Source of the DNA: Tabrizicola_A aquatica
GTDB lineage: Bacteria; Pseudomonadota; Alphaproteobacteria; Rhodobacterales; Rhodobacteraceae
Direction: 5' to 3' (one strand)
Assembly: GCA_965194375.1 (NCBI GenBank)
Contig: CBDAEL010000005.1
Length of the DNA stretch: 64,000 bases
Below are positions 16,863-25,101 of this stretch, one piece after another. Under the pieces are notes generated by a model. The model saw nothing but the letters and a program-made list of their open reading frames with translations. It was not told the DNA's origin and searched no databases. Every line of letters begins with the position of its first letter. Positions within the stretch are counted from its first letter, which is position 1. Made by a program: the position numbers and the translations under genes.

Positions 16863-18233
16863 TTAGCCCCCGCGCCGACCGCGCGCGCCAAGGGCGGCCA
16901 CCTCGGCCATCCGCGCGCGCACCTGCGCCTCCGGCCCAAAGCCATAGCGCGCCCATCCCAGACTGTCGAGACGCATGGCGCGGGCCTCGGCCACCTTGCC
17001 TTGGGCGTCAAGCGCCTCGGCCTTGAGAAGCATCAAGGTTGCCAGAAGGGCGGCATTTTGCGACTGCCGGACCACCGGAATCGCCCGGTCGGCAAACTGC
17101 ACGGCTTGCCCGGGTTGGCCGTTGGACAGCGCTACGGCAGCCAATTGCATATCGACATGCGCGCCATGCACCTGCCCGCCGGGCAAGGTGCGATAGATCT
17201 CGGCGGCGCGGGTAAAGGCGCGCACGGCGGCCTCGGGGTTCGAGGTGACTTGCGCGCGACCCAAGGCGTAATGCGAAAACGCCATGCGCCCATCGCGCCA
17301 GCCTTGGGCATTGGCGATCGAAACCATGCGCTCAGCCGCCGCTTTCGCAGCGCCGCCGCGCGAGCCAAAGCTCTGTTCCACAGCCTGCACCCATGAGCGT
17401 GGTGCCACGGATTTCAACTGTCCCCCGCGCCCCTCGCCGCCGGGGTTCAGCCGTGCCAACATTGCTGGCAGGCGCCGCGCCACTTCGGCCTCGTTCATCC
17501 CCGACTGCAGGTCTGGCGCATAAAACGCCCGCAGGATCAGCATGTCGAACCCGGTCAGGACGGTGTGGAAATTGTCGTCGTTAAAGACGGAATCGGGCAG
17601 GTGATAGAGGTCGTTCAACGGGCCGATGGCCTGTGCCAACTCTTCATGCAGGCAATCTCGCACCTCTTGGGTGCTGGTGTCGGACGGGATGACAATGACC
17701 ACACGCTCGCGCCGGGTGAGCTGTGTCCAGTCCACCTGTGCGGTGCCACGCGCGCTTTTGTAATCGGCGAAAGAGCTGACCCCCGGGACCACGAAACAGG
17801 CCGCCGTCGGAACCGCCCGACGCATCTGGGCGCGTGGGACGAAATCGATGGTGATGGCGGCAGGCTGATCCGCGCCGACCGTCCGGATATTCAGCCCCGC
17901 CTCGTTGCGCAGGCGGGCCAGAAGGTTGGACAATTCACCCGCGGCAAGGTTCGGCATCTCGCCCCGCACGCCGACGGTGATCGCGCCTTCAAAGCGGCTC
18001 AGCACCGCAATGGCGCGCCCACTTTCCATGCGAAAGGCCAGATCCAGAAAGTCGCGCGCCATTTCGGTGTTCGACCGTTCGGCCCGGATGGGTGAGGCCA
18101 TACCAAAGGGCGAAGCGGAGCCGCCTTCGGCAAAGCTGCGACCATCAAGCGCGGCGCTTTTGGTGACTTCGGCGCCCGGCATAGGCGCACAGGCTGTGAT
18201 AAGGCACAGGGCAAGGGCTGAAATACGACGCAT
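16863..18233 (-). CDS. DUF2927 lipoprotein with an HEExxQ motif
   Basis: The 456-residue protein has a lipoprotein signal (LALCLITAC, with C15 at the cleavage site), a DUF2927 domain over about residues 50-240, and a C-terminal helical repeat region that looks like TPR (GRMAFSHYALGRAQVTSNPEAAVRAF and following). The DUF2927 part contains HEELAQ at 196-201 followed by GPLNDLYHLPDSVFNDDN, resembling a zincin site whose third ligand histidine is replaced by Gln. It is likely to be exposed in the periplasm. It stands between the MoxR and VWA genes, all on the minus strand. Confidence 0.85.
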   Translation of the reverse strand: MRRISALALCLITACAPMPGAEVTKSAALDGRSFAEGGSASPFGMASPIRAERSNTEMARDFLDLAFRMESGRAIAVLSRFEGAITVGVRGEMPNLAAGELSNLLARLRNEAGLNIRTVGADQPAAITIDFVPRAQMRRAVPTAACFVVPGVSSFADYKSARGTAQVDWTQLTRRERVVIVIPSDTSTQEVRDCLHEELAQAIGPLNDLYHLPDSVFNDDNFHTVLTGFDMLILRAFYAPDLQSGMNEAEVARRLPAMLARLNPGGEGRGGQLKSVAPRSWVQAVEQSFGSRGGAAKAAAERMVSIANAQGWRDGRMAFSHYALGRAQVTSNPEAAVRAFTRAAEIYRTLPGGQVHGAHVDMQLAAVALSNGQPGQAVQFADRAIPVVRQSQNAALLATLMLLKAEALDAQGKVAEARAMRLDSLGWARYGFGPEAQVRARMAEVAALGARGRRGG

Positions 18234-19032
18234 GGCTTGGCAGCTAAACCACTAATAAGGCGGGGTTTCCCCCGGATGAAAAGGCAAGGCATCGCGCCAC
18301 CCCGCACCCGGCCGGTTCAGCGCCCTTGGGTTGGATGCCCCCGCATCCGCCCCAAGGGCTGGTCTGATCCGGGCAAGGCCCGTTCCGTCGCCACACCCCG
18401 AAACCCTGGTGCAAAATGACACCAAAGCCTCTTAGGGACCGAAGGCCGGACGCAATCCCCACCGCGACCTGCCTCATTTCGTGCCGTTTCTGTTTCGGTC
18501 TGGTCTAAGCCCGCGTCGAGCAGTGCCGCGTGCAGAGCCTTTTGCCGCGCTGACATCGACCGGTGAACCCCACCGGGATGCCCGCCCCCACCGCAAGCGG
18601 CAGGGTGGCGAAAAACTGAAAAACCGTTCCCGAACCTTAAACGTCACATGAGACAAGACAACATGTTCGCAGTGTCGTTAAAGGGGCAGGTTCATGTCAA
18701 TCTTGCGGATTTTTCACCCAATGGCGCTGTCTACCCATGGATAGGTGATCGGCCGGAAACGCCAGATATACCCCGGGTCCATCGCAATATGTTTCATAAT
18801 ATTACAAAAATTGCAATTGCGTGAATGAATTATGTCAAGACTATGGCTAAATACTGGCAGAATCGCCCGATTCGTAGAAATCACTGCGACAAAAGTGCTG
18901 GGGTCGAGCGATCCGCGTGTCGGCGGCAACAAAGGCCTGCGTCGCGAATGGCCCAAGTTGGCCGCAATTGACGGGCGGCGCAGGGACGTTTTCATCCGTC
19001 GCGACAGCCCGCCCTTCGCGACACAGGCCGCC
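18234..19032. other. 799-bp gap between the DUF2927 and MoxR genes
   Basis: I see no convincing gene. It holds the promoter side of the DUF2927 gene, a strong hairpin at 18322-18359, a 53-codon plus-strand frame at 18663-18824 that may be spurious, and an AT-rich islet at about 18780-18860 (ATGTTTCATAATATTAC) that stands out from the GC-rich surroundings. A small RNA or a degraded gene is possible. Confidence 0.5.
18322..18359. other. Strong stem-loop in the 18.2-19.0 kb gap
   Basis: GCCCTTGGG pairs with CCCAAGGGC and, inside it, GGATGC pairs with GCATCC around a CCCC loop, with one 2x2 internal mismatch. No T-run follows on either strand, so it is not a standard terminator. It could be a structured element of a non-coding RNA or of the DUF2927 5' leader. 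Confidence 0.6.
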
Positions 19033-19875
19033 TTAGCCGCGCCCCGAGCGTGACAGGAAGGCCAGCCGCTCAAACAGCTGCACATCCTGCTCGTTCTTCA
19101 ACAGCGCCCCATGCAGACGGGGCAGACTGTGCTTGCCCTCACGCCGCAACTCCTCGGGCCCAAGGTCTTCGGCGAGGATCAGTTTCAGCCAGTCCAGCAC
19201 TTCCGAGGTTGAGGGCTTTTTCTTCAGCCCCGGCGTCTCGCGCAGCTCGAAAAACTGGGTCAAGGCGGTGGTCAGCAGCGCCTCTTTGATGGCCGGGAAG
19301 TGCAGTCGTACGATCTGGGCCAGAACCTGCGGTTCCGGAAAGCGGATGTAGTGGAAGAAACAACGGCGCAAAAACGCGTCCGGCAGTTCCTTTTCGTTGT
19401 TCGAGGTAATGATGACCACAGGCCGGTTGACCGCGCGCACCGTCTCGCCGGTCTCGTAGACGTGAAACTCCATCCGGTCGAGTTCTTGCAAAAGGTCGTT
19501 TGGAAACTCGATATCGGCCTTGTCGATCTCGTCGATCAACAGCACCACGCGGGCAGGGGCATCGAACGCCTGCCAGAGTTTTCCCTTCTTGATGTAGTTG
19601 CGCACCTCATGCACCCGCGCCTCGCCCAACTGGCTGTCGCGCAGGCGGCTGACGGCGTCATATTCGTAAAGACCCTGTTGCGCTTTGGTTGTGGATTTGA
19701 TGTGCCACTCAATCAGGGGCATATTCAGGGATGCCGCCACCTGACGCGCAAGCTCGGTCTTTCCGGTGCCCGGCTCGCCCTTCACCAAGAGCGGGCGCTG
19801 CAACGTGACGGCAGCATTGACGGCCACCGCAAGGTCATCGGCGGCGACATAGGACGAGGTGGAGGAAAATTTCAT
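19033..19875 (-). CDS. MoxR family AAA+ ATPase
   Basis: The 280-residue protein is a MoxR-type AAA+ ATPase: Walker A GEPGTGKT at 33-40, Walker B VVLLIDEIDKAD at about 110-121, sensor 1 in VVIITSNNEKELPDAFLRRC with the arginine finger. Family members act with VWA proteins as chaperones that mature metalloenzymes or membrane complexes. I use the ATG at 19875 (MKFSSTSSYV); the open frame upstream of it lies in the dksA promoter region. The cognate VWA protein is probably the one at 15451-16632. It is divergent from dksA with 183 bp between starts. Confidence 0.92.
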   Translation of the reverse strand: MKFSSTSSYVAADDLAVAVNAAVTLQRPLLVKGEPGTGKTELARQVAASLNMPLIEWHIKSTTKAQQGLYEYDAVSRLRDSQLGEARVHEVRNYIKKGKLWQAFDAPARVVLLIDEIDKADIEFPNDLLQELDRMEFHVYETGETVRAVNRPVVIITSNNEKELPDAFLRRCFFHYIRFPEPQVLAQIVRLHFPAIKEALLTTALTQFFELRETPGLKKKPSTSEVLDWLKLILAEDLGPEELRREGKHSLPRLHGALLKNEQDVQLFERLAFLSRSGRG

Positions 19876-20058
19876 AATCAGATCAAGGCCCTGCGTTTGT
19901 GCTTGGCCACAAGCTATCTGCACAGGGATTTTGTCGCAACCGCTAGTGACAAGGCCCCTGCTTTGGGCTATTGCACCGCCCAATCCGAGCGACGCTATGG
20001 GTTTCAAGTTATTACACCCCATCCCGCCGCGAGGTTCGCAAGATTGGAGAGTGCTGCC

Positions 20059-20481
20059 ATGAAAGCCGAAGCGTTTTTGTCCGATGATTACAGGCCGGCT
20101 GAGGACGAGCCTTTCATGAATGATCGGCAGCTTGAGTATTTCCGCCGCAAGCTTCTGGTGTGGAAGCACGAGCTTCTTGAGCAGTCAAACGAGACCATCG
20201 AAAACCTGCAAGACAGCGGCCGTTCGGTGCCCGACATTGCCGACCGCGCGTCAGAAGAAACCGACCGCGCGCTGGAACTACGGACCCGTGACCGTCAGCG
20301 CAAGCTGGTGTCCAAGATCGACGCCGCCCTGCGCCGGATCGACGAGGGTGAATACGGCTATTGCGAAATGACCGGTGAGCCGATTAGCCTGAAACGGCTG
20401 GATGCACGCCCCATCGCCACCATGACGCTTGAGGCACAGGAAAAGCACGAGCGCCGCGAAAAGGTGCACCGCGACGATTGA
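20059..20481 (+). CDS. dksA: DksA, RNA polymerase-binding transcription factor (single-Cys type)
   Basis: The 140-residue protein aligns along its whole length with DksA, the secondary-channel factor that acts with ppGpp. The coiled-coil tip motif DxxDxA is intact (D59, D62, A64), followed by LELRTRDRQRKLVSKID and the C-terminal GYCEMTGEPISLKRLDARP. Only one of the four zinc-finger cysteines remains (C102); the other positions are Thr, Leu and Thr/Leu-like residues. A single-cysteine DksA is known in Rhodobacter. The ATG at 20059 has GGAG nine bases upstream; an open frame continues upstream but is antisense to the MoxR gene. Confidence 0.95.
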   Translation: MKAEAFLSDDYRPAEDEPFMNDRQLEYFRRKLLVWKHELLEQSNETIENLQDSGRSVPDIADRASEETDRALELRTRDRQRKLVSKIDAALRRIDEGEYGYCEMTGEPISLKRLDARPIATMTLEAQEKHERREKVHRDD

Positions 20482-20528
20482 TCGCCGCTTGCGGGGCTTG
20501 TGCCGGGCGGGATGTGAGAGGATGCTGA

Positions 20529-20554
20529 AGCCGGGCCCATGAGGTCCGGCTTTG
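20529..20554 (+). terminator. Rho-independent terminator of dksA
   Basis: AGCCGG and CCGGCT flank an 11-base loop and are followed by TTT. It lies 48 bp past the dksA stop and just before the monooxygenase start. Confidence 0.55.
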
Positions 20555-20572
20555 CTGTTCAGGGGCTCGGGG

Positions 20573-21751
20573 ATGCAGGCGCGCGAGGTCACGGTTCTGG
20601 GCGCAGGGGTGGCCGGGCTGACCGCCGCCCTCGCACTGGCCAAGCGCGGCTTTGGCGTCACCGTTCTGGAGCAGGCCGATGCGATCCGCGAAGTGGGCGC
20701 GGGGCTGCAGATCAGCCCCAATGCCGCCGTTGTGTTGCAGGCCTTGGGCCTTGGCCCAGAGCTAGACGCAGTCAAAGGGCGCGCCCGCGCGGTCCAGCTG
20801 TGCGACGGGCTGACGGGCGAGACGGTCTTGCGCATGGATCTCGCCCGCCTGCGCCCCGGTCACAGCTATCATTTCGTCCACCGCGCCGATCTTATTGCCA
20901 TGCTGGCCGCTGCTGTGCGCGCCGCAGGCGTGCAGATCCGGCTTTTGCAGCAGATTGAAACGGTCGATCTCAGCGGCCCGCGTCCCCTGCTGGTGACGGC
21001 GCAAGGGGCCGAGATGGAGACCGATCTTCTGGTCGGCGCGGATGGGTTGAAATCCAAAACCCGCGCGGCGTTGAACGGGGCGGCGCAGCCCTTTTTCACC
21101 CGTCAGGTTGCTTGGCGCGCGCTGGTGCCCGAAACCCCCGGCGCAGATCCGGTGGCCGAGGTGCATATGGGCCCTGGCCGCCATCTGGTGAGCTATCCTT
21201 TGCGCGGCGGGCAGTGGCGCAACATCGTTGCGGTCGAAGAGCGCAAGGCTTGGGTCGAAGAGGGCTGGGCGCTGCGCGATGACCCCATTGAAATGCGGCT
21301 GGCTTTTGAGCGGTTCAGCCCCCGGGTGCGTGGCTGGCTTGAGCAGATTGAGGATGTGCATCTGTGGGGCCTTTTCCGCCATCCGGTGGCCGAAGCTTGG
21401 GCCCGCGTCATGCCGCAGGGCGCGGCCGTGATCTTGGGCGATGCGGCGCATCCGACGCTGCCCTTTCTGGCGCAAGGTGCGGCCATGGGGATCGAGGACG
21501 GCTGGACCTTGGCCGATCATTTGGCGCGATTGCCGCTGGATCAGGCCTTGCCGCGCTGGCAAGCGCTCCGCCGCCCGCGCTGTGCGCGGATCGTGGCGGC
21601 GGCCAATGGCAATGCGCGGGCCTATCACCTGTCCGGGCCGATGCGCGGGTTGGCGCATCTGGGGCTGAAGCTGGGGGGGTGGGCCTATCCGGGATTTGCG
21701 CTGTCGCGGTTTGATTGGCTTTACGGCCATGACGTGACCCGCCAGACATGA
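20573..21751 (+). CDS. FAD-dependent monooxygenase (salicylate-hydroxylase-like)
   Basis: The 392-residue protein is a class A flavoprotein monooxygenase: dinucleotide-binding motif GAGVAG at residues 10-15, the NADPH-related DG motif at VGADGLKSKTRAA, and the FAD ribityl-binding GDAAHPTLPFLAQGAAMGIED. Members hydroxylate aromatic rings such as salicylate or 6-hydroxynicotinate. I choose the ATG at 20573 with GGGG nearby, not the TTG upstream inside the dksA terminator. It is a single gene between two terminators, so neighbours give no hint of the substrate. Confidence 0.88.
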   Translation: MQAREVTVLGAGVAGLTAALALAKRGFGVTVLEQADAIREVGAGLQISPNAAVVLQALGLGPELDAVKGRARAVQLCDGLTGETVLRMDLARLRPGHSYHFVHRADLIAMLAAAVRAAGVQIRLLQQIETVDLSGPRPLLVTAQGAEMETDLLVGADGLKSKTRAALNGAAQPFFTRQVAWRALVPETPGADPVAEVHMGPGRHLVSYPLRGGQWRNIVAVEERKAWVEEGWALRDDPIEMRLAFERFSPRVRGWLEQIEDVHLWGLFRHPVAEAWARVMPQGAAVILGDAAHPTLPFLAQGAAMGIEDGWTLADHLARLPLDQALPRWQALRRPRCARIVAAANGNARAYHLSGPMRGLAHLGLKLGGWAYPGFALSRFDWLYGHDVTRQT

Positions 21752-21754
21752 AAA

Positions 21755-21775
21755 ACCCGGCCAAGGGGGCCGGGT
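21755..21775. terminator. Bidirectional terminator
   Basis: ACCCGGCC and GGCCGGGT with a 5-base loop. On the minus strand TTTTT follows directly, so it should end the Hint gene transcript; on the plus strand it lies four bases past the monooxygenase stop, with only a short T content. Confidence 0.8.
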
Positions 21776-21802
21776 CTGGTGGTGCAGGCTTGGGCTTGTC
21801 CC

Positions 21803-22288
21803 TTAGGCGGTGACGGTCACGGGCGCGCAGACCAGTTCCATGCCGCCGGCATAGATCACCTCAGAGCCTTCAAAGCGCAGGGTGACAAAGCGCACTTCGG
21901 ATAGGATGTCGCCGCGGATGAATTCCCCGTCACACAGCCGTGTCGCCGGGATCATTGCTTCGGCCTTGCCGTAAAGTGCCTTGGCGCGCCAATCGCGGAT
22001 CACGATGGGTTGGTTCGGGGCGACGACCATCTCTTCGGTCGGGCGACCCACGCCAAGACTGTCGCGCGAGATGGCCACGACGCGGGCGTTTTCAACGCGC
22101 GTCACTTCGACCTGCACCACTTTGCGCATCCCGTTGCGGGTGATGACCCGGTCGCCGGGCATGATGAATTCTACAGGGAGGTCACCGTCCAGCGTCAACA
22201 CCGGGGTGCCAAGGGCGAGGCCTGCTTCGGTGAAAATCTCTTGCGCGCCGGAGTCGGGTGCGAACTGAGCCTGAGCGAGATGTGCCAT
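21803..22288 (-). CDS. Hint-domain protein without the catalytic Cys
   Basis: The 161-residue protein is nearly all a Hint (Hedgehog/intein) domain: LALGTPVLTLDGDLPVEFIMPGDRVITRNGMRKV, then AISRDSLGVGRPTEEMVVAPNQPIVI and the C-terminal FVTLRFEGSEVIYAGGMEL. In canonical members the block starts C-F-x-P-G-T; here the aligned residues are G-L-A-L-G-T, so the nucleophilic cysteine needed for self-splicing is missing. Short Hint proteins like this are common in Rhodobacterales, often at the end of RTX-type exported proteins; function of the free form is unknown. I use ATG at 22288 rather than TTG at 22294. Confidence 0.85.
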   Translation of the reverse strand: MAHLAQAQFAPDSGAQEIFTEAGLALGTPVLTLDGDLPVEFIMPGDRVITRNGMRKVVQVEVTRVENARVVAISRDSLGVGRPTEEMVVAPNQPIVIRDWRAKALYGKAEAMIPATRLCDGEFIRGDILSEVRFVTLRFEGSEVIYAGGMELVCAPVTVTA

Positions 22289-22552
22289 GTGCAAAATCCT
22301 GTGTCCGTCAGCGCCCCCGCATGGCGTCCTGTTTTGCGCTCAAATGTGGCGAGATTGGGGTTTGGACGTGCCCTTTTCGCGGTCATTTCGCACCGCTCCA
22401 CGATCTGATCCTGCACAGGTCGAAAAAGACCGCCTTTTTGCTCTCGCATCCCCGCGCGGGGCTTGCTAAAAGCGCGGCGGTTCGGGGCTTGCCCTGAGCG
22501 CACCGGGCCAGTCAGGCCGCCTGCAGGGCAGGGGGCCGGTCACCGGGACATA

Positions 22553-22637
22553 GCGGGTGTGGCGAAATTGGCAGACGCACTGGATTTAGGTTCCAGCGCC
22601 GTAAGGCGTGGGGGTTCAAGTCCCTCCACCCGCACCA
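22553..22637 (+). tRNA. tRNA-Leu(UAG), reading CUA
   Basis: An 85-nt tRNA with genome-encoded CCA. The acceptor stem is GCGGGTG/CACCCGC, the anticodon arm CTGGA-TTTAGGT-TCCAG places TAG at 22587-22589, and there is a long variable arm (CGCCGTAAGGCG) as expected for a class II tRNA. The T-arm GGGGGTTCAAGTCCCTC is canonical. It stands alone, 154 bp upstream of tig. Confidence 0.97.
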
Positions 22638-22748
22638 TGTCCTGCCCTGAAAGGCGCCCTGATGTGCCGTGGCGCGCGATCTGCGGACCATGCGCGATTC
22701 AGGGTTGATCCCCATCCCCGGCGGCTCTAGACAGGCGCCAACGAATTT

Positions 22749-22767
22749 GGCCGCCCATGGGGCGGCC
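22749..22767. promoter_or_regulatory. Perfect hairpin upstream of tig
   Basis: GGCCGCCC, three bases, GGGCGGCC, followed by TCTC. It lies 25 bp before the tig start, so it would form in the 5' leader. An attenuator or the terminator of tRNA-linked read-through are both possible. Confidence 0.45.
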
Positions 22768-22791
22768 TCTCAGCTTGTGCGAGGACATGGA

Positions 22792-24126
22792 ATGCAAGTC
22801 ACCGAGACCCTGAAAGACGGCCTGAAGCGCGGCTACACCATCACGGTGACGGCTGCCGAGCTGGACGCCGAAGTGCAAAAGAAACTGATCGAGGCGCAGC
22901 CTGAGATCGAGATCAAGGGCTTCCGCAAGGGCAAGGTGCCGCTGGCAATCCTGAAAAAGCAGTTCGGTCAGCGCATGATCGGCGACGCGATGCAGGACGC
23001 CATTGATGGCGCGATGAAGGACCATTTTGACAAGACCGGCGACCGTCCGGCGCTGCAGCCCGAAGTAAAGATGGTGGGCGGCGATGCTTGGAAAGAAGGT
23101 CAGGATGTCGTGGTCGAGATGACCTACGAATGCCTGCCGCCGATTCCGGACGTGGACGCCTCCAAGATCAAGCTGGAGCGTCTGTCGGTGAAGGCTGACG
23201 ATGCCGCCATTGATGAGGCGCTGAAGAATCTGGCCGGTTCCGCCCAGTCGTTTGAAGCCAAGAAGAAAGCCTCGAAGGCCAAAAAAGGCGATCAGGTTGT
23301 GATCGACTTCAAAGGCTCGGTGGATGGTGAGTATTTCGACGGCGGCGCTGGCGAAGATTACCCGCTGGTCCTTGGCTCGAACTCGTTCATCCCGGGCTTT
23401 GAAGATCAGTTGATCGGCACCAAAGCCGGCGACGAGGTCAAGGTCAACGTGTCCTTCCCCGAAGCCTATGGCGCAGCGCATCTGGCTGGCAAGGCGGCGG
23501 TGTTCGAATGCACCGTCAAGGAAGTGCGCGAGCCGAAGGAAGCCGAGATTGACGACGAGCTGGCCAAGAAATTCGGTGCCGAAGATCTGGCAGCGCTGAA
23601 GGGCCAGATCGCCGAGCGTCTGGAATCGGAATACAAAGGTGCTGCGCGCGCGGTGCTGAAGCGCAGCCTGCTCGACCAGCTGGATGCACAGGTCAAGTTC
23701 GACCTGCCCCCCGCCTTGGTCGAGGCCGAAGCGGCGCAGATCGCCCACCAGCTGTGGCACGAAGAGCACCCCGAGGTGCACGACCACAACCACGGCAGCG
23801 TCGCACCGACCGATGAGCACAAGAAACTGGCCGAGCGTCGCGTGCGCTTGGGTCTGGTTCTGGCCGAAGTGGGCCGCAAAGCTGAGGTCACCGTCACCGA
23901 CGCCGAGATGACCCAAGCTGTGCTGGCCGCGGCCCGCCAGTATCCGGGCCAAGAGCGTGCCTTCTTCGAGTTTGTGCAGAAGAACGCCCAGATGCAGCAG
24001 CAGCTGCGTGCCCCGGTGTTTGAAGACAAGGTTGTCGATCACATCGTGGCCGGTGCCAAGGTGACTGACAAGGACATCTCGAAGGACGCTCTGCAAAAGC
24101 TGGTTGAAGCGCTGGACGATATGTAA
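22792..24126 (+). CDS. tig: Trigger factor
   Basis: The 444-residue protein is trigger factor, the ribosome-bound chaperone with peptidyl-prolyl isomerase activity. The N-terminal ribosome-binding signature is visible as IKGFRKGKVPLAILKKQFG; the FKBP-type domain includes GDQVVIDFKGSVDGEYFDGG and GFEDQLIGTKAGDEVKV; the helical C-terminal domain follows. The start MQVTETLKDGLKRGY matches the family and has GAGGA upstream. A histidine-rich insert (HEEHPEVHDHNHGS) occurs in the C-terminal domain, common in alphaproteobacterial homologues. A strong terminator follows, so it ends its transcription unit; in many relatives the clp genes are neighbours, but not here. Confidence 0.97.
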   Translation: MQVTETLKDGLKRGYTITVTAAELDAEVQKKLIEAQPEIEIKGFRKGKVPLAILKKQFGQRMIGDAMQDAIDGAMKDHFDKTGDRPALQPEVKMVGGDAWKEGQDVVVEMTYECLPPIPDVDASKIKLERLSVKADDAAIDEALKNLAGSAQSFEAKKKASKAKKGDQVVIDFKGSVDGEYFDGGAGEDYPLVLGSNSFIPGFEDQLIGTKAGDEVKVNVSFPEAYGAAHLAGKAAVFECTVKEVREPKEAEIDDELAKKFGAEDLAALKGQIAERLESEYKGAARAVLKRSLLDQLDAQVKFDLPPALVEAEAAQIAHQLWHEEHPEVHDHNHGSVAPTDEHKKLAERRVRLGLVLAEVGRKAEVTVTDAEMTQAVLAAARQYPGQERAFFEFVQKNAQMQQQLRAPVFEDKVVDHIVAGAKVTDKDISKDALQKLVEALDDM

Positions 24127-24149
24127 GCGCCGCGCTGTCGCGCAAATTC

Positions 24150-24180
24150 GGGGTCGCGCCATGAGGCGCGGCCCCTTTTT
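24150..24180 (+). terminator. Rho-independent terminator of tig
   Basis: GGGGTCGCGCC and GGCGCGGCCCC close an ATGA loop with one mismatch, followed by TTTTT. It lies 24 bp past the tig stop. Confidence 0.88.
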
Positions 24181-24219
24181 CATGGCAGGTCCGGCGTAAC
24201 GGGCCATTGAGGGGACGTG

Positions 24220-25101
24220 ATGCGCAAGGACAGGCTGGACGGCGTGGGTCTGAGTGCACTTTTGGCGGTGGCGCTGTTGCTTGCCTTCAACCAGATCATC
24301 GTGAAAGAGGTCAATCAGGGCCTGCAACCGGTGTTCTTTGCGGGGCTCAGGTCCGCCCTTGCAGTGGCTTTTGTCTATGCCTTTCTGAAATGGCGCGGCC
24401 TGACGTCGCGCCTGCGACGGTCTGACCTTGTCCCGGGCGTTTTGATGGGCACCGTCTTTGCGGCCGAATTCCTGTGCCTTTTCATGGCGCTGGACCTCAC
24501 TCTTGTCAGCCGTGCCTCGGTGATTTTCTATTCCATGCCGGTCTGGATGGGCCTCTTGGGCCATTTCTTCCTGCCCGGTGAGCGGCTGAACGGCATCCGG
24601 GCGCTGGGGCTTCTTTTGGCCTTTCTCGGCACGGCTTGGGCGATCTTCTCCCGGCCCGAAGGCGCGGGGGCGGCCAGCCTTTGGGGCGATCTCTTTGCAC
24701 TGGGCGGCGCGTGGGGCTGGGCCGGCACGGCCTTCTTGGCGCGCAAGACCTCGTTGCGCGAATCCGGGCCCGAGGCGCAACTCTTTTGGATGGTCGCAGT
24801 CTCTGCCCCGATTCTCTTGGTAGTCTCGCCACTTTTCGGTCCTTTGATCCGCGATATTCAACCTGAACATTGGTTTTGGCTTCTCTTCCAATCCTCGGTT
24901 GTGGTCGCAGGCGGTTTTGTCGCATGGCTCTGGCTTTTGTCGGTCTATCCCACAACGACCGTGGCCAGCTTTTCCTTCCTAACCCCGCTCTTTGCGATTC
25001 TCTTGGGCTATATCTTGTATGGCGAACCGCTGACCTTGGCCTTGGCTGTGGCATTTCTGCTTGTGGCCTCGGGAATCATCCTGATCAACCGTCGACGCTA
25101 G
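24220..25101 (+). CDS. DMT superfamily (EamA) transporter
   Basis: The 293-residue protein has ten predicted membrane segments arranged as two EamA repeats, starting with VGLSALLAVALLLAFNQIIVKEVN and ending LALAVAFLLVASGIILINRR. DMT/EamA proteins export metabolites or amino acids. The GTG at 24217 immediately precedes the ATG and is an equal candidate. The gene stands between a terminator and the 414-bp nrdJ upstream region, so it is probably monocistronic. No close match to a named exporter (RhaT, YdcZ, RarD) can be stated. Confidence 0.85.
   Translation: MRKDRLDGVGLSALLAVALLLAFNQIIVKEVNQGLQPVFFAGLRSALAVAFVYAFLKWRGLTSRLRRSDLVPGVLMGTVFAAEFLCLFMALDLTLVSRASVIFYSMPVWMGLLGHFFLPGERLNGIRALGLLLAFLGTAWAIFSRPEGAGAASLWGDLFALGGAWGWAGTAFLARKTSLRESGPEAQLFWMVAVSAPILLVVSPLFGPLIRDIQPEHWFWLLFQSSVVVAGGFVAWLWLLSVYPTTTVASFSFLTPLFAILLGYILYGEPLTLALAVAFLLVASGIILINRRR

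Noticed and set aside
18234..18640. RNase P, tmRNA, SRP or 6S RNA in the gap
   Set aside because: I looked for their conserved motifs on both strands and did not find them; only an unassigned strong hairpin remains.
18714..19085. A 123-codon minus-strand frame in the large gap
   Set aside because: No ribosome site or family; composition is mixed and it overlaps the end of the MoxR gene.
22699..24891. A 730-codon minus-strand frame opposite tig
   Set aside because: It covers tig and part of the transporter gene and looks like an antisense shadow. Trigger factor is the real gene.
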